Positions 35,488-42,931 of a DNA stretch of 64,000 bases are shown here, piece by piece; within the stretch, counting starts at the first letter, position 1; each line of letters begins with the position of its first letter. Both the position numbers and the translations under genes were made by a program. Origin of the DNA: Terrisporobacter petrolearius (GTDB taxonomy: Bacteria; Bacillota; Clostridia; Peptostreptococcales; Peptostreptococcaceae). The notes under the pieces are model-generated. The model was not told the DNA's origin. It did not search any database and worked only from the letters and a program-made list of their open reading frames with translations. The stretch lies in the NCBI RefSeq assembly GCF_032598785.1, contig NZ_CP102984.1, one strand, 5' to 3'.

Positions 35488-35877
35488 ATGAGAATATTTT
35501 TAAAAAAATATTTAGTTAAATACAATGATATTACTGATGAAATTACAATAGATGCAAGAACTGAGGATCAATATAACTCTGACAAAAAATTGCAATACAA
35601 CGTACCCATTATTAATAAAATTCAATATGATTTTCTTCACAAATATTTAATTATTGCGGAGATAGTAATAATCTATGGTTTGTTAAAAAATATAAAAAAG
35701 ATAAAATTAGAATTATTAAAAATATCTAATAACAAAAAATTAAAAATTGTTATCGCCTGTTCAAAAGGGAGACTTAGAAGCCCTACTCTATGGGCATACG
35801 CAAAGTATCTTGGTATAGATGCAAAAGTTTTAGATGGCGGAATAGCTTCCATTAAATCAAATGAATGTCTTATGTAA
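35488..35877 (+). CDS. rhodanese-like domain protein, SelU/MnmH-like
   Basis: 129 residues from the ATG. Contains TIDARTEDQY (rhodanese entry motif), the active-site loop IACSKGRLRSPT with a catalytic Cys (about 92), and KVLDGGIASI. The loop resembles the CARGGMRS loop of tRNA 2-selenouridine synthase, but the P-loop half of that enzyme is absent. A GGAGGG SD (35455-35460) is 27 nt from this ATG but exactly 6 nt from an in-frame ATA (35467), so translation may begin there. It lies between mini-proteins in opposite orientation. Likely a sulfur or selenium transferase; partner unknown. Confidence 0.7.
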   Translation: MRIFLKKYLVKYNDITDEITIDARTEDQYNSDKKLQYNVPIINKIQYDFLHKYLIIAEIVIIYGLLKNIKKIKLELLKISNNKKLKIVIACSKGRLRSPTLWAYAKYLGIDAKVLDGGIASIKSNECLM

Positions 35878-35882
35878 AAATT

Positions 35883-35925
35883 AAAGCTATGAATTGAAAA
35901 TTTATATTTCCAATTCATAGCTTTT
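35883..35925. terminator. bidirectional terminator between rhodanese gene and mini-protein copy 4
   Basis: AAAGCTATGAATTG pairs with CAATTCATAGCTTT; T- and A-runs on both sides; convergent genes. Confidence 0.88.
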
Positions 35926-35931
35926 GCTTAT

Positions 35932-36144
35932 TTAGCAACAGCAGTCATCTTCTTGTAGGAAGAATAGTAACATTACGATTAATATTATCCATATTATTGC
36001 TGAGTCTTCACAGAATATGAACTCTAGTAAATCGTCTCCAACCATAAATATTAAAAATATAACTATTAATGGTAATAAAAATCCTCCACCGCAACCACAA
36101 TCAAAACCGCCAAATAATCTAGAAAGATTTGTATTTTCTGACAT
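35932..36144 (-). CDS. two-helix, cysteine-tailed mini-protein, copy 4
   Basis: 70 residues, a more divergent member: head NLSRLFGGFDCGCGGG, helix 1 FLLPLIVIFLIFMV, acidic loop GDDLLEFIFCEDS, helix 2 IIWIILIVMLLFFL and tail QEDDCCC. It pairs best with copy 5 at 50 kb (same SRLFGG/SRFFGG head and DDxCCC end), while copies 1-3 form another subgroup. GGAGAAG SD. Preceded by a sigma-K-like promoter; single gene. Confidence 0.75.
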   Translation of the reverse strand: MSENTNLSRLFGGFDCGCGGGFLLPLIVIFLIFMVGDDLLEFIFCEDSAIIWIILIVMLLFFLQEDDCCC

Positions 36145-36192
36145 AATATCTTCTCCTTTTTTGATATTTAATAAGCTTCTTGCTTATTACTT

Positions 36193-36220
36193 TAAAATAT
36201 GATTTTATTGGCTATTTTGT
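36193..36220 (-). promoter_or_regulatory. sigma-K-like promoter of mini-protein copy 4
   Basis: Minus strand: AC (36219-36220), 17 bp, CATATTTTA (36193-36201). Confidence 0.45.
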
Positions 36221-36234
36221 TACAGTTTTTCGCC

Positions 36235-36264
36235 AAAATATTAATTTTACAAAATTAATATTTT
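36235..36264. repeat. perfect 14-bp AT-only inverted repeat
   Basis: AAAATATTAATTTT and AAAATTAATATTTT are exact inverses across a 2-nt spacer, in the 36145-36492 gap, just upstream of the copy-4 promoter. It could be a regulator site or a weak + strand hairpin. Apart from this, the promoter and the hairpin near 36424, I see no gene in that gap. Confidence 0.6.
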
Positions 36265-36423
36265 TCTATTTTAATAATCATCTACACAAAAAAGGCTACT
36301 TACTTAAGAGAGGTCACTGAAAAACTTGGTGACTTTCTATTTTGTAACTACTAAATCATAAATATTCATAATTGTATAATTAAAGAATTGAAAGATAAGT
36401 AAATATGAAAGCACTCTAAATAA

Positions 36424-36463
36424 CCTCTATACAGAAATATAAAATCATACCTCTGCATAGAGG
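36424..36463 (-). terminator. possible terminator of the pseudaminic acid operon
   Basis: CCTCTATACAGA pairs with TCTGCATAGAGG (one mismatch) 30 bp after the pseI stop. The trailing T-run on the minus strand is weak. Confidence 0.5.
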
Positions 36464-36492
36464 CTCTTTAGTAAGATTAACTTTGCCTCTAA

Positions 36493-37539
36493 TTACTCTA
36501 TTATTTCAAAAGTTAATGGAGTACCTTTTTTCGTATCTTGTTTTATTTTTTTGCCTAAAATATAATTGTAATACTTAGGATGCATTCCAAATCCTGGTCT
36601 AATAGATTTTACATTCTCTTGCGTTATAATTTCTCCTGCTTTTATATCCTTTACTATGAATAAAGATCTAGAGAATTCTCTGTTTTTCTTTTTCTTTTCA
36701 GTCAGCTCATAATCTACTGTACCCAGAGCTTTTTCAACTTTTCTAATAGAATCCACCATTTTTTTAAATTCTTCTGGCTCCATGGAAAATCCTGCATCTG
36801 GTCCTCCCATATTTCTATCTAGTATAAAATGTTTTTCTATTACTTTTCCTCCCAAAGCTACTGCTGTTATTGGTACTTCCATTTCCATGCTATGATCAGA
36901 CAACCCTGATATAACATTAAATCTCTCTTTTAAATCTAATATTGTTAATAAATTAGAATCTTCCAATTTTGCAGGATATGATGAAGTACATTTTAATAAA
37001 ATTATTTCTTCATTTCCTGCTTTTTTGCATGTTTCAACAGCCAATTCTATATCTTCCAATGTAGCTATTCCTGTAGATATTATCATTGGTTTTTTCTTTG
37101 ATGCTATATATTCTATAAGAGGTATATCTGTTATTTCAAAAGATGCTACTTTGTATACATCCACTTTTAATTCTTCTAAAAAATCAGTAGCAGTTTTATC
37201 AAAAGGTGTAGAAAAAAATATTAAGCCTAAACTTTGGGCATAATCCTTCAATTCTTTGTGCCACTGCCAAGGTGTGTATGCCTTTTCATATAATTTATAT
37301 AAAGTTGTTCCATCCCACACAGTTCCTTGTTTTATTTGAAAGTATTCATTATCACAATCTATAGTCATTGTATCTGGAGTATAAGTTTGCAGTTTTATTG
37401 CATCTGCTCCACTTTCTTTAGCTGCTTTTATAGTTTGTTTTGCAATATCTATATTTTGATTATGGTTTGCTGATAATTCGGCTATTATAAAACATGGTGA
37501 ATTTTCATTTATTATTCTTGTTCCAATTTTAATATCCAT
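36493..37539 (-). CDS. pseI: pseudaminic acid synthase
   Basis: About 348 residues: NeuB-like TIM barrel (CFIIAELSANHNQNIDIA; KLQTYTPDTMTID; ISGLSDHSME; GGKVIEKHF) plus a C-terminal SAF/antifreeze-like domain (SLFIVKDIKAGEIITQENVKSIRPG, quoted in part). It condenses 2,4-diacetamido-2,4,6-trideoxy-L-altrose with PEP. The N-terminal 'GTRIINENSPCFIIAE' form is PseI rather than NeuB or LegI. I start at 37539 with GGAGG SD 5 nt ahead, not at an earlier in-frame ATG that overlaps the SD. Last gene of the operon. Confidence 0.92.
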   Translation of the reverse strand: MDIKIGTRIINENSPCFIIAELSANHNQNIDIAKQTIKAAKESGADAIKLQTYTPDTMTIDCDNEYFQIKQGTVWDGTTLYKLYEKAYTPWQWHKELKDYAQSLGLIFFSTPFDKTATDFLEELKVDVYKVASFEITDIPLIEYIASKKKPMIISTGIATLEDIELAVETCKKAGNEEIILLKCTSSYPAKLEDSNLLTILDLKERFNVISGLSDHSMEMEVPITAVALGGKVIEKHFILDRNMGGPDAGFSMEPEEFKKMVDSIRKVEKALGTVDYELTEKKKKNREFSRSLFIVKDIKAGEIITQENVKSIRPGFGMHPKYYNYILGKKIKQDTKKGTPLTFEIIE

Positions 37540-37555
37540 ATTTTCCTCCATATAT

Positions 37556-38569
37556 TTATAACTTATAATTTAAAATTTCATCTACTATGTTAATTACACC
37601 TTTTCTTCCCACGTTCTGGATACATTTTTTACTCATATCTTCTCTTTTTGATTTGTTATTAATTAAATATAATAAGTTATTATATATCTGTTGCTCTTCC
37701 ACTTCATTAAAATTACCTAGATTAATCATCATTCCGAGCTCTTTTGTTTTTCTTCCTATATTTTCTTGATTATCTGCCTGACATATTAGTATGGTAGGTA
37801 TACCAAGTACGCCCAACTCATAAGTAGTGGTACCTGCTGCGGAAACTGCCACATCATTTTTTTTCATAATGTCTTTTACACCCTTCGGATTATTTATTAG
37901 ATTAATATTTGAATTGATTAAGGATAAATTTTTTATAGTCTGCATATTTTTAAATTGTGGTCCTACTATAACATTTATTTGTTTATCTATTTTTGATATG
38001 CTTTTTAATACTGTTGGAGTGTAGTTGTTTATATCACATCCTCCCATTGTTACTAGAACATTTTCAACCCTATCTTTAATTATAATTGGTGATTCTTTTG
38101 TAAACTCTTCTCTTAATATGGCATAGTCACAACCTAACAACAATTTTGTATTTGGATTTATTAATTTGTATTTTAAATCTTTTGCATATATATTTGCATT
38201 TAAAATAATATGGCTAGGGTAATGGTATAAATTATTATCATCTATGGATACTAATAAATTTGTATTATAATAAATTTCTTCTAAGTATTCATTACTTATC
38301 CAGTATGAATCTATCAATATCATATCTAGTTTTAAATTTTTAATAATATCACATACTACTTTAGCCTCATCTTTTAGATTTTGACTTTTTATTATTTCAT
38401 ATTTCACTTTATTTTTATTTAATATTTCAATTAGTTTTTCATCATATTTTACTAAAAATATAACTTCTATATTTCTTCTTATAAATTCTTTTGCTATAAC
38501 TAAACATCTCATAATGTGACCCATGCCAGTTTGACTGTTTCCATCAGCTCTTATTCCTATTCTTTTCAT
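37556..38569 (-). CDS. pseG: UDP-2,4-diacetamido-2,4,6-trideoxy-beta-L-altropyranose hydrolase
   Basis: About 337 residues, a GT-B-fold nucleotide-sugar hydrolase. N-terminal GIRADGNSQTGMGHIMRC holds the conserved catalytic His (GMGH), and late motifs include VSAAGTTTYELGVLGIP and CQADNQ. Removes UDP before PseI. Start at the ATG at 38569, following GAGG by 6 nt; an earlier in-frame TTG lacks an SD. Lies between pseH and pseI. Confidence 0.9.
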   Translation of the reverse strand: MKRIGIRADGNSQTGMGHIMRCLVIAKEFIRRNIEVIFLVKYDEKLIEILNKNKVKYEIIKSQNLKDEAKVVCDIIKNLKLDMILIDSYWISNEYLEEIYYNTNLLVSIDDNNLYHYPSHIILNANIYAKDLKYKLINPNTKLLLGCDYAILREEFTKESPIIIKDRVENVLVTMGGCDINNYTPTVLKSISKIDKQINVIVGPQFKNMQTIKNLSLINSNINLINNPKGVKDIMKKNDVAVSAAGTTTYELGVLGIPTILICQADNQENIGRKTKELGMMINLGNFNEVEEQQIYNNLLYLINNKSKREDMSKKCIQNVGRKGVINIVDEILNYKL

Positions 38570-38577
38570 AACTAACC

Positions 38578-39018
38578 TCAATTAAAATTTGATTTATATA
38601 TATATTCTATAAAATCATCATGTTTAATTTTTTCATAGCCAGCTTTTTCAAAGGCCTTCATAGATGCTATATTTTCTTTTTTTACATATCCTATTAAATT
38701 CACCTTAGTAATTTCCAATTTAATCAGTTGTAATATCTCTGTACCTATGCCTTGACCTCTATAATTTTCATCTATGCTGTAATCAATAAATCCATTATTA
38801 TCACTTATGTTTACCCTTATTTGACCAACTTCATCATTATCTTTTAATACTATAAATATATGAGTATTTTCATCATTCATTTTATTTTTATACCATTTAA
38901 TATGACTTTCCAAATCTATATCATTGGGAGAAAAAGAATTTTTTCTAACCTGACTGTCATTTGCCCACTTATATAACAAATTGCAATCTTCATAATTTGC
39001 AGATCTTAGCCTTATCAT
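38578..39018 (-). CDS. pseH: GNAT N-acetyltransferase of pseudaminic acid synthesis
   Basis: 146 residues, single GNAT domain: IRLRSANYEDCNLLYKWAND at the start (quoted in part), and acetyl-CoA pocket YRGQGIGTEIL with IGYVKKENIASMKAFEKAGY. Acetylates the 4-amino group of the PseC product. Operon position between pseF and pseG supports this. Confidence 0.88.
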   Translation of the reverse strand: MIRLRSANYEDCNLLYKWANDSQVRKNSFSPNDIDLESHIKWYKNKMNDENTHIFIVLKDNDEVGQIRVNISDNNGFIDYSIDENYRGQGIGTEILQLIKLEITKVNLIGYVKKENIASMKAFEKAGYEKIKHDDFIEYIYKSNFN

Positions 39019-39023
39019 TTTTT

Positions 39024-39767
39024 TTACTCCTTTATATGTTTTTGCTTTATACTATTATTTATAAAATACAAATCAGGATTATTTTCCATAACTTCAATAA
39101 CTTCTTTTAGATAAAAATTATTTTCTCCAAAGTATAAATTTTTGTATATTTCTTTTATTAATTTTAGATCTTCCTCCGTATCTAAAGTAAATCTATATTT
39201 GGAATAATCTATATTGTTTTTATAATAAAATATTTGGGTAGTATTTTCGTAAATATAAGGAGTAACATGCTCCAGTTGGTATGACTCTTTTGCATTTTCT
39301 TTTGCCTCTTTTAAAGCTTCATAGGAGAATATTTCTGTATCTAATCCCCTTGGATAAGTTCTTTTGCTATTATCAGCACATGCATTTGTAACCACTTCAT
39401 AATTATTATTAATATAAAACTCTATCATTTCATCAACTACTTTAGGGTCTATTAGTGGACAGTCAGAAGTTATTCTAATTATAATATCTGATTTATTAAG
39501 TGTTGCTGCCTCATAATATCTATCTAGCACATTGTCTTCACTACCCCTAAAATATTTACATCCTATTTTTTCCACTTCCTTTACTATTAAATCATCTTTT
39601 TCCAGATTTGTTGTAGCTATTATTATGTCGTCAATATTTTTACATTGTCTAACTCTATCTATAACATGATGTAAAACAGTTTTACCATTAATATTCATTA
39701 ATACTTTTCCTGGTAAACGAGTGGAACCCATTCTTGCTTGTATTATAACTGTTATTTTTTTCTTCAT
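39024..39767 (-). CDS. pseF: CMP-pseudaminic acid cytidylyltransferase
   Basis: 247 residues of the NeuA/SpsF-like nucleotidyltransferase fold: IIQARMGSTRLPGKVL, FRGSEDNVLDRYYEA, and IRITSDCPLIDP (metal-binding Asp). Activates pseudaminic acid with CTP. The 'SpsF' branch commonly replaces canonical PseF in Firmicutes. Follows the deacetylase gene by 19 bp. ATG start; the preceding SD is weak. Confidence 0.88.
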   Translation of the reverse strand: MKKKITVIIQARMGSTRLPGKVLMNINGKTVLHHVIDRVRQCKNIDDIIIATTNLEKDDLIVKEVEKIGCKYFRGSEDNVLDRYYEAATLNKSDIIIRITSDCPLIDPKVVDEMIEFYINNNYEVVTNACADNSKRTYPRGLDTEIFSYEALKEAKENAKESYQLEHVTPYIYENTTQIFYYKNNIDYSKYRFTLDTEEDLKLIKEIYKNLYFGENNFYLKEVIEVMENNPDLYFINNSIKQKHIKE

Positions 39768-39786
39768 ATTTTATACACCCCAAATA

Positions 39787-40470
39787 TTATTTCTTTATTA
39801 TTCTTACAACTTCAAAAACTTCTGCATATTCACAGTTTATAATGCTACCCCATTTTTTAGCTGTATATAATAAATTGTCTAAGGATCTTGGGTGAGGTCT
39901 TTCTCTTAATTCACCTGTATATTGTTTCATTGCTTCTAATTTGTATCCCATAAATCCAGTTACATCTACAAAATAATTAGGATTAAATTTATACTTATCT
40001 ATAAAACTCCACTCTGTAGATGACACTGTTTCAAAACAATAAATTTCTCTTACAATTTCATCTGATATAGGTCTTGTTCCTGTTATTACAGCTTCATAAG
40101 TTACTTTATGATCCACATTTAAGTCTCCATGATGATGAGTATATATAATATCAGGCTTTATTTTATCAACATATTTTTCAATTATTTTTACAATATGAAG
40201 TAAATCATAACTATCAAATCTATTATCTCTCAAATTTGCTGTATATACATTTTTATAACCTATTATTTTTCCTGCTTTAATTGTATCTTCTTGCAATTGA
40301 TTTAATTTATCTGCATCATAATTTTCCCTATTATCATATCTGGAGGTTACACCTTCTCCTAGTATTAATGCTTCACATTCATCTCCATTTTCCACATGTT
40401 TTCTTATTGTAGCTCCCACACCTAGTATTTCATCATCTGGATGTGCTGCTATTACAAGTACTTTGCTCAA
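39787..40470 (-). CDS. PIG-L/LmbE-family deacetylase
   Basis: 227 residues. Zinc site AAHPDDEILGVGATIRKH (His-Pro-Asp-Asp-Glu) at residues 8-25 and YTHHHGDLNVDHK (His ligand) at about 108. Family enzymes remove N-acetyl groups from amino sugars in the cytoplasm. It abuts the formyltransferase-like gene with no gap. In a pse operon this suggests that one acetamido group is deacetylated before another acyl group is attached. Confidence 0.88.
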   Translation of the reverse strand: MSKVLVIAAHPDDEILGVGATIRKHVENGDECEALILGEGVTSRYDNRENYDADKLNQLQEDTIKAGKIIGYKNVYTANLRDNRFDSYDLLHIVKIIEKYVDKIKPDIIYTHHHGDLNVDHKVTYEAVITGTRPISDEIVREIYCFETVSSTEWSFIDKYKFNPNYFVDVTGFMGYKLEAMKQYTGELRERPHPRSLDNLLYTAKKWGSIINCEYAEVFEVVRIIKK

Positions 40471-41154
40471 TTAATCTTCCTCCTTTTCAATTTCCACTGT
40501 TGCCACAATTTTATTGTATTTTAAACTAGCTCTAGAAAATTTTATTTTATAGTCGCCAAATTTTATAAACGCATTTGGATATCCTTCTCCATCCACCATT
40601 CTTATATAATTGTATATTTTATCTAAGTCAAACTCTGGCTTTAGTTCATTATCTTTTTGTGAAAGTCTTTGAAATGTTTCTATTGTTCCTTCTTGAGGTA
40701 TAGGAGTTGGTCTATTATTTACTATATGGGGAATCATTTTATCAAATATAATACGAGATGCTCTTACAAATATTTCTTCTGCACTTCCATATAAATCTAA
40801 AGGTTCTTTTAAGTAAATATTTCCTGTATCTATACCACCATCTACTCTAAGTGCTGAAATTTTTGTATGTTTAATATTCCTTGAAATAAGATTTTGAAGT
40901 GGACTTCCTCCTCTTCCATAAGGTAGGTCTGTCATATGAAATACAATACATTCATAATCTTCATAAATCTCCTTTGGTATTAACCATGACCAATGAGGTA
41001 AAAAAATTATATCTGGATTAAAATTTTTAATATTTTCTAAAGTAAAATCATTATTTTCTGTTATAATTTCTATATTGTACTGTGGATTTTGTGATTTATA
41101 TATAATTGCATTTGATTTATTCCACTCTTTAGTCGTTACAATTAATATATTCAT
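40471..41154 (-). CDS. formyltransferase-like protein (methionyl-tRNA/sugar formyltransferase fold)
   Basis: About 227 residues. Shows FHMTDLPYGRGGSPLQNLI and LRVDGGIDTGNIYLKEPLD, matching the HxSLLP…RG and DxGxDTG loops of N10-formyl-THF transferases. The catalytic His and Asp are kept, but the Asn of the NxH motif appears as Val (IVFH). Start at 41154 after AAAGGTGG. Directly upstream of the PIG-L deacetylase. Inferred: adds a formyl or similar group to an amino sugar of the pseudaminic pathway. Confidence 0.75.
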   Translation of the reverse strand: MNILIVTTKEWNKSNAIIYKSQNPQYNIEIITENNDFTLENIKNFNPDIIFLPHWSWLIPKEIYEDYECIVFHMTDLPYGRGGSPLQNLISRNIKHTKISALRVDGGIDTGNIYLKEPLDLYGSAEEIFVRASRIIFDKMIPHIVNNRPTPIPQEGTIETFQRLSQKDNELKPEFDLDKIYNYIRMVDGEGYPNAFIKFGDYKIKFSRASLKYNKIVATVEIEKEED

Positions 41155-41168
41155 AGAAATTACCACCT

Positions 41169-42365
41169 TTATTTTTTATAATAGTTTAGAACCTTATTCA
41201 CTGCTAATACTACATCTTGTAAATCTTTATCACTCATATTTGCATGTAGTGGTAAAGTAATCATTTTATTATATAAATCTTCTGCATTAGGACATAAGCC
41301 TTCTTCATACCCCAGTTTTTTGTAATAAGGTTGTAAATACACTGGCAAGTAATGAACATTAACTCCTATATTTTCACCTTGTAAAGCTTCAAATATTTCT
41401 TTTCTTCCTACTTTAAATTTTTCTAACTCTATTTTTATAATATATAAATGGCGAGCAGTATCAGAAAAATCTTCTTCTTTTTGAATAATAATTCCATCTA
41501 TTTTTGATAATTCTTCATTATACATTTTTACTAATTCTTTTCTTCTCTCTATAAATTTATCTAATTTCTTTAACTGACTTATACCAAGGGCACATTGTAT
41601 ATCTGTGATTCTATAGTTATAGCCTAAATCAATTTGTTCATAGTACCAAGGACCCTTTTCTTTATTAACCAAAAACTCTTTTTCTCTAGTAATTCCATGA
41701 GTTCTAAATAATACTAACTTATCATAAAGTTCTTTTGAGTTAGTTGTAATCACTCCACCTTCTCCAGTAGTTATGGTTTTTACTGGATGAAAACTAAATT
41801 CTGTCATATCTGATATGTTTCCAACTTTTTCACCTTTATATTTTGTTCCTATTGCATGAGCTGCATCTTCAATTATTATTAAATTGTACTTATCTGCTAT
41901 TTTTTTAATTTCATCTAAATCCACTGCTTGACCAGTAAAATCTACAGGTATTATTGCCTTAGTTTTGCTAGTTATTTTCTTTTCTATTTCTTGTGGATCT
42001 ATATTATAAGTAAATGGATTAATATCAGCAAATACAGGTTTTCCACCACAATATAAAACACAATTAGCTGAAGCTGCAAATGTCATAGGAGTAGTTATAA
42101 CTTCATCTCCTTTCTTAATCCCTGCTGCATAACAAGCTGCATGCAATGCAGCTGTACCATTTGATACAGCTACAGCATATTTGCAACCTACATAACTAGC
42201 CACCATTTCTTCAAATTGTTTTACATTTGGACCCGTAGTTAAATAATTGCCTTTTAGCACATTAACCACTAAATTAATATCATCATCATCTATAACCTGA
42301 CGTCCATAAGATAAGTATTCCTTTCTTACTGGAGTGCCACCATTTATAGCTAGTTCATCTTTCAT
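41169..42365 (-). CDS. pseC: UDP-4-amino-4,6-dideoxy-L-altrosamine-type aminotransferase
   Basis: 398 residues, DegT/DnrJ/EryC1/StrS PLP aminotransferase. PLP lysine in FSFHPVKTITTGEGG (about 186), plus AINGGTPVRKEYLSYGRQ, SNGTAALHAA and IIEDAAHAIG. The SFHPVKTITTGEGG form is typical of PseC. AGGAGG SD. Acts after PseB in the operon's pathway. Confidence 0.92.
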   Translation of the reverse strand: MKDELAINGGTPVRKEYLSYGRQVIDDDDINLVVNVLKGNYLTTGPNVKQFEEMVASYVGCKYAVAVSNGTAALHAACYAAGIKKGDEVITTPMTFAASANCVLYCGGKPVFADINPFTYNIDPQEIEKKITSKTKAIIPVDFTGQAVDLDEIKKIADKYNLIIIEDAAHAIGTKYKGEKVGNISDMTEFSFHPVKTITTGEGGVITTNSKELYDKLVLFRTHGITREKEFLVNKEKGPWYYEQIDLGYNYRITDIQCALGISQLKKLDKFIERRKELVKMYNEELSKIDGIIIQKEEDFSDTARHLYIIKIELEKFKVGRKEIFEALQGENIGVNVHYLPVYLQPYYKKLGYEEGLCPNAEDLYNKMITLPLHANMSDKDLQDVVLAVNKVLNYYKK

Positions 42366-42388
42366 CTTGTATCCTCCTTTCTTTATTT

Positions 42389-42898
42389 TTAGTCCATTTT
42401 TTTAATAATTTTTGCAGGTACTCCTCCAACAATACAGTAGTCTGGAACATCTTTAGTAACTACTGCCCCAGCACCTACTATACTGTTTTTTCCAATGGTT
42501 ACACCCTTTAATATTGTAGCCCCTCTTCCAATCCAAGAGCCTTCTTTTATTACTACACCTTCCTCAGAGTCTCCTTGGTGGAGAATTGGCTTATTTATAT
42601 CTTTATAATTATGATTATTAACTGTTATAAATACATCTGGTGCAATTAATACATCATTTCCTATAATAATTTTAGACTTTTTACCTGCATGTAACTGTGT
42701 TCCTGATCTTAATACAAGATTATTTCCCAAGTGAATATTATTTCCATTTACAATTGTTACATATGGTCTTACCTGTACGTTTTCTCCCAATTGTCCAATA
42801 TTTCTCTTTACTAGCATCTTGTTTAGAGACTTTATATGAAGCATCCAGTGTTTTAATAATATATCTGGACCAAATCTATATTTTTTTAATATACTCAT
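42389..42898 (-). CDS. left-handed beta-helix (hexapeptide) acyltransferase
   Basis: 169 residues, many hexapeptide repeats (IHLGNNLVLRSGTQLHAGKK…, IIGNDVLIAPDVFI, VGAGAVVTKDVPDYCIVGGVPAKII), with a catalytic-type His in NNHNYKD. WbbJ/LacA-like O- or N-acetyltransferase. Between pseB and pseC, so probably decorates the pseudaminic acid product or the glycan. The acceptor is unknown. Confidence 0.85.
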   Translation of the reverse strand: MSILKKYRFGPDILLKHWMLHIKSLNKMLVKRNIGQLGENVQVRPYVTIVNGNNIHLGNNLVLRSGTQLHAGKKSKIIIGNDVLIAPDVFITVNNHNYKDINKPILHQGDSEEGVVIKEGSWIGRGATILKGVTIGKNSIVGAGAVVTKDVPDYCIVGGVPAKIIKKMD

Positions 42899-42931
42899 AT
42901 TTATTACATCCTTTTTATATATAAAATATAA

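Noticed and set aside
36316..36345. Possible terminator GGTCAC…GTGAC on the + strand
   Set aside because: Only a 5-6 bp stem, no gene upstream on that strand and a poor T-run.
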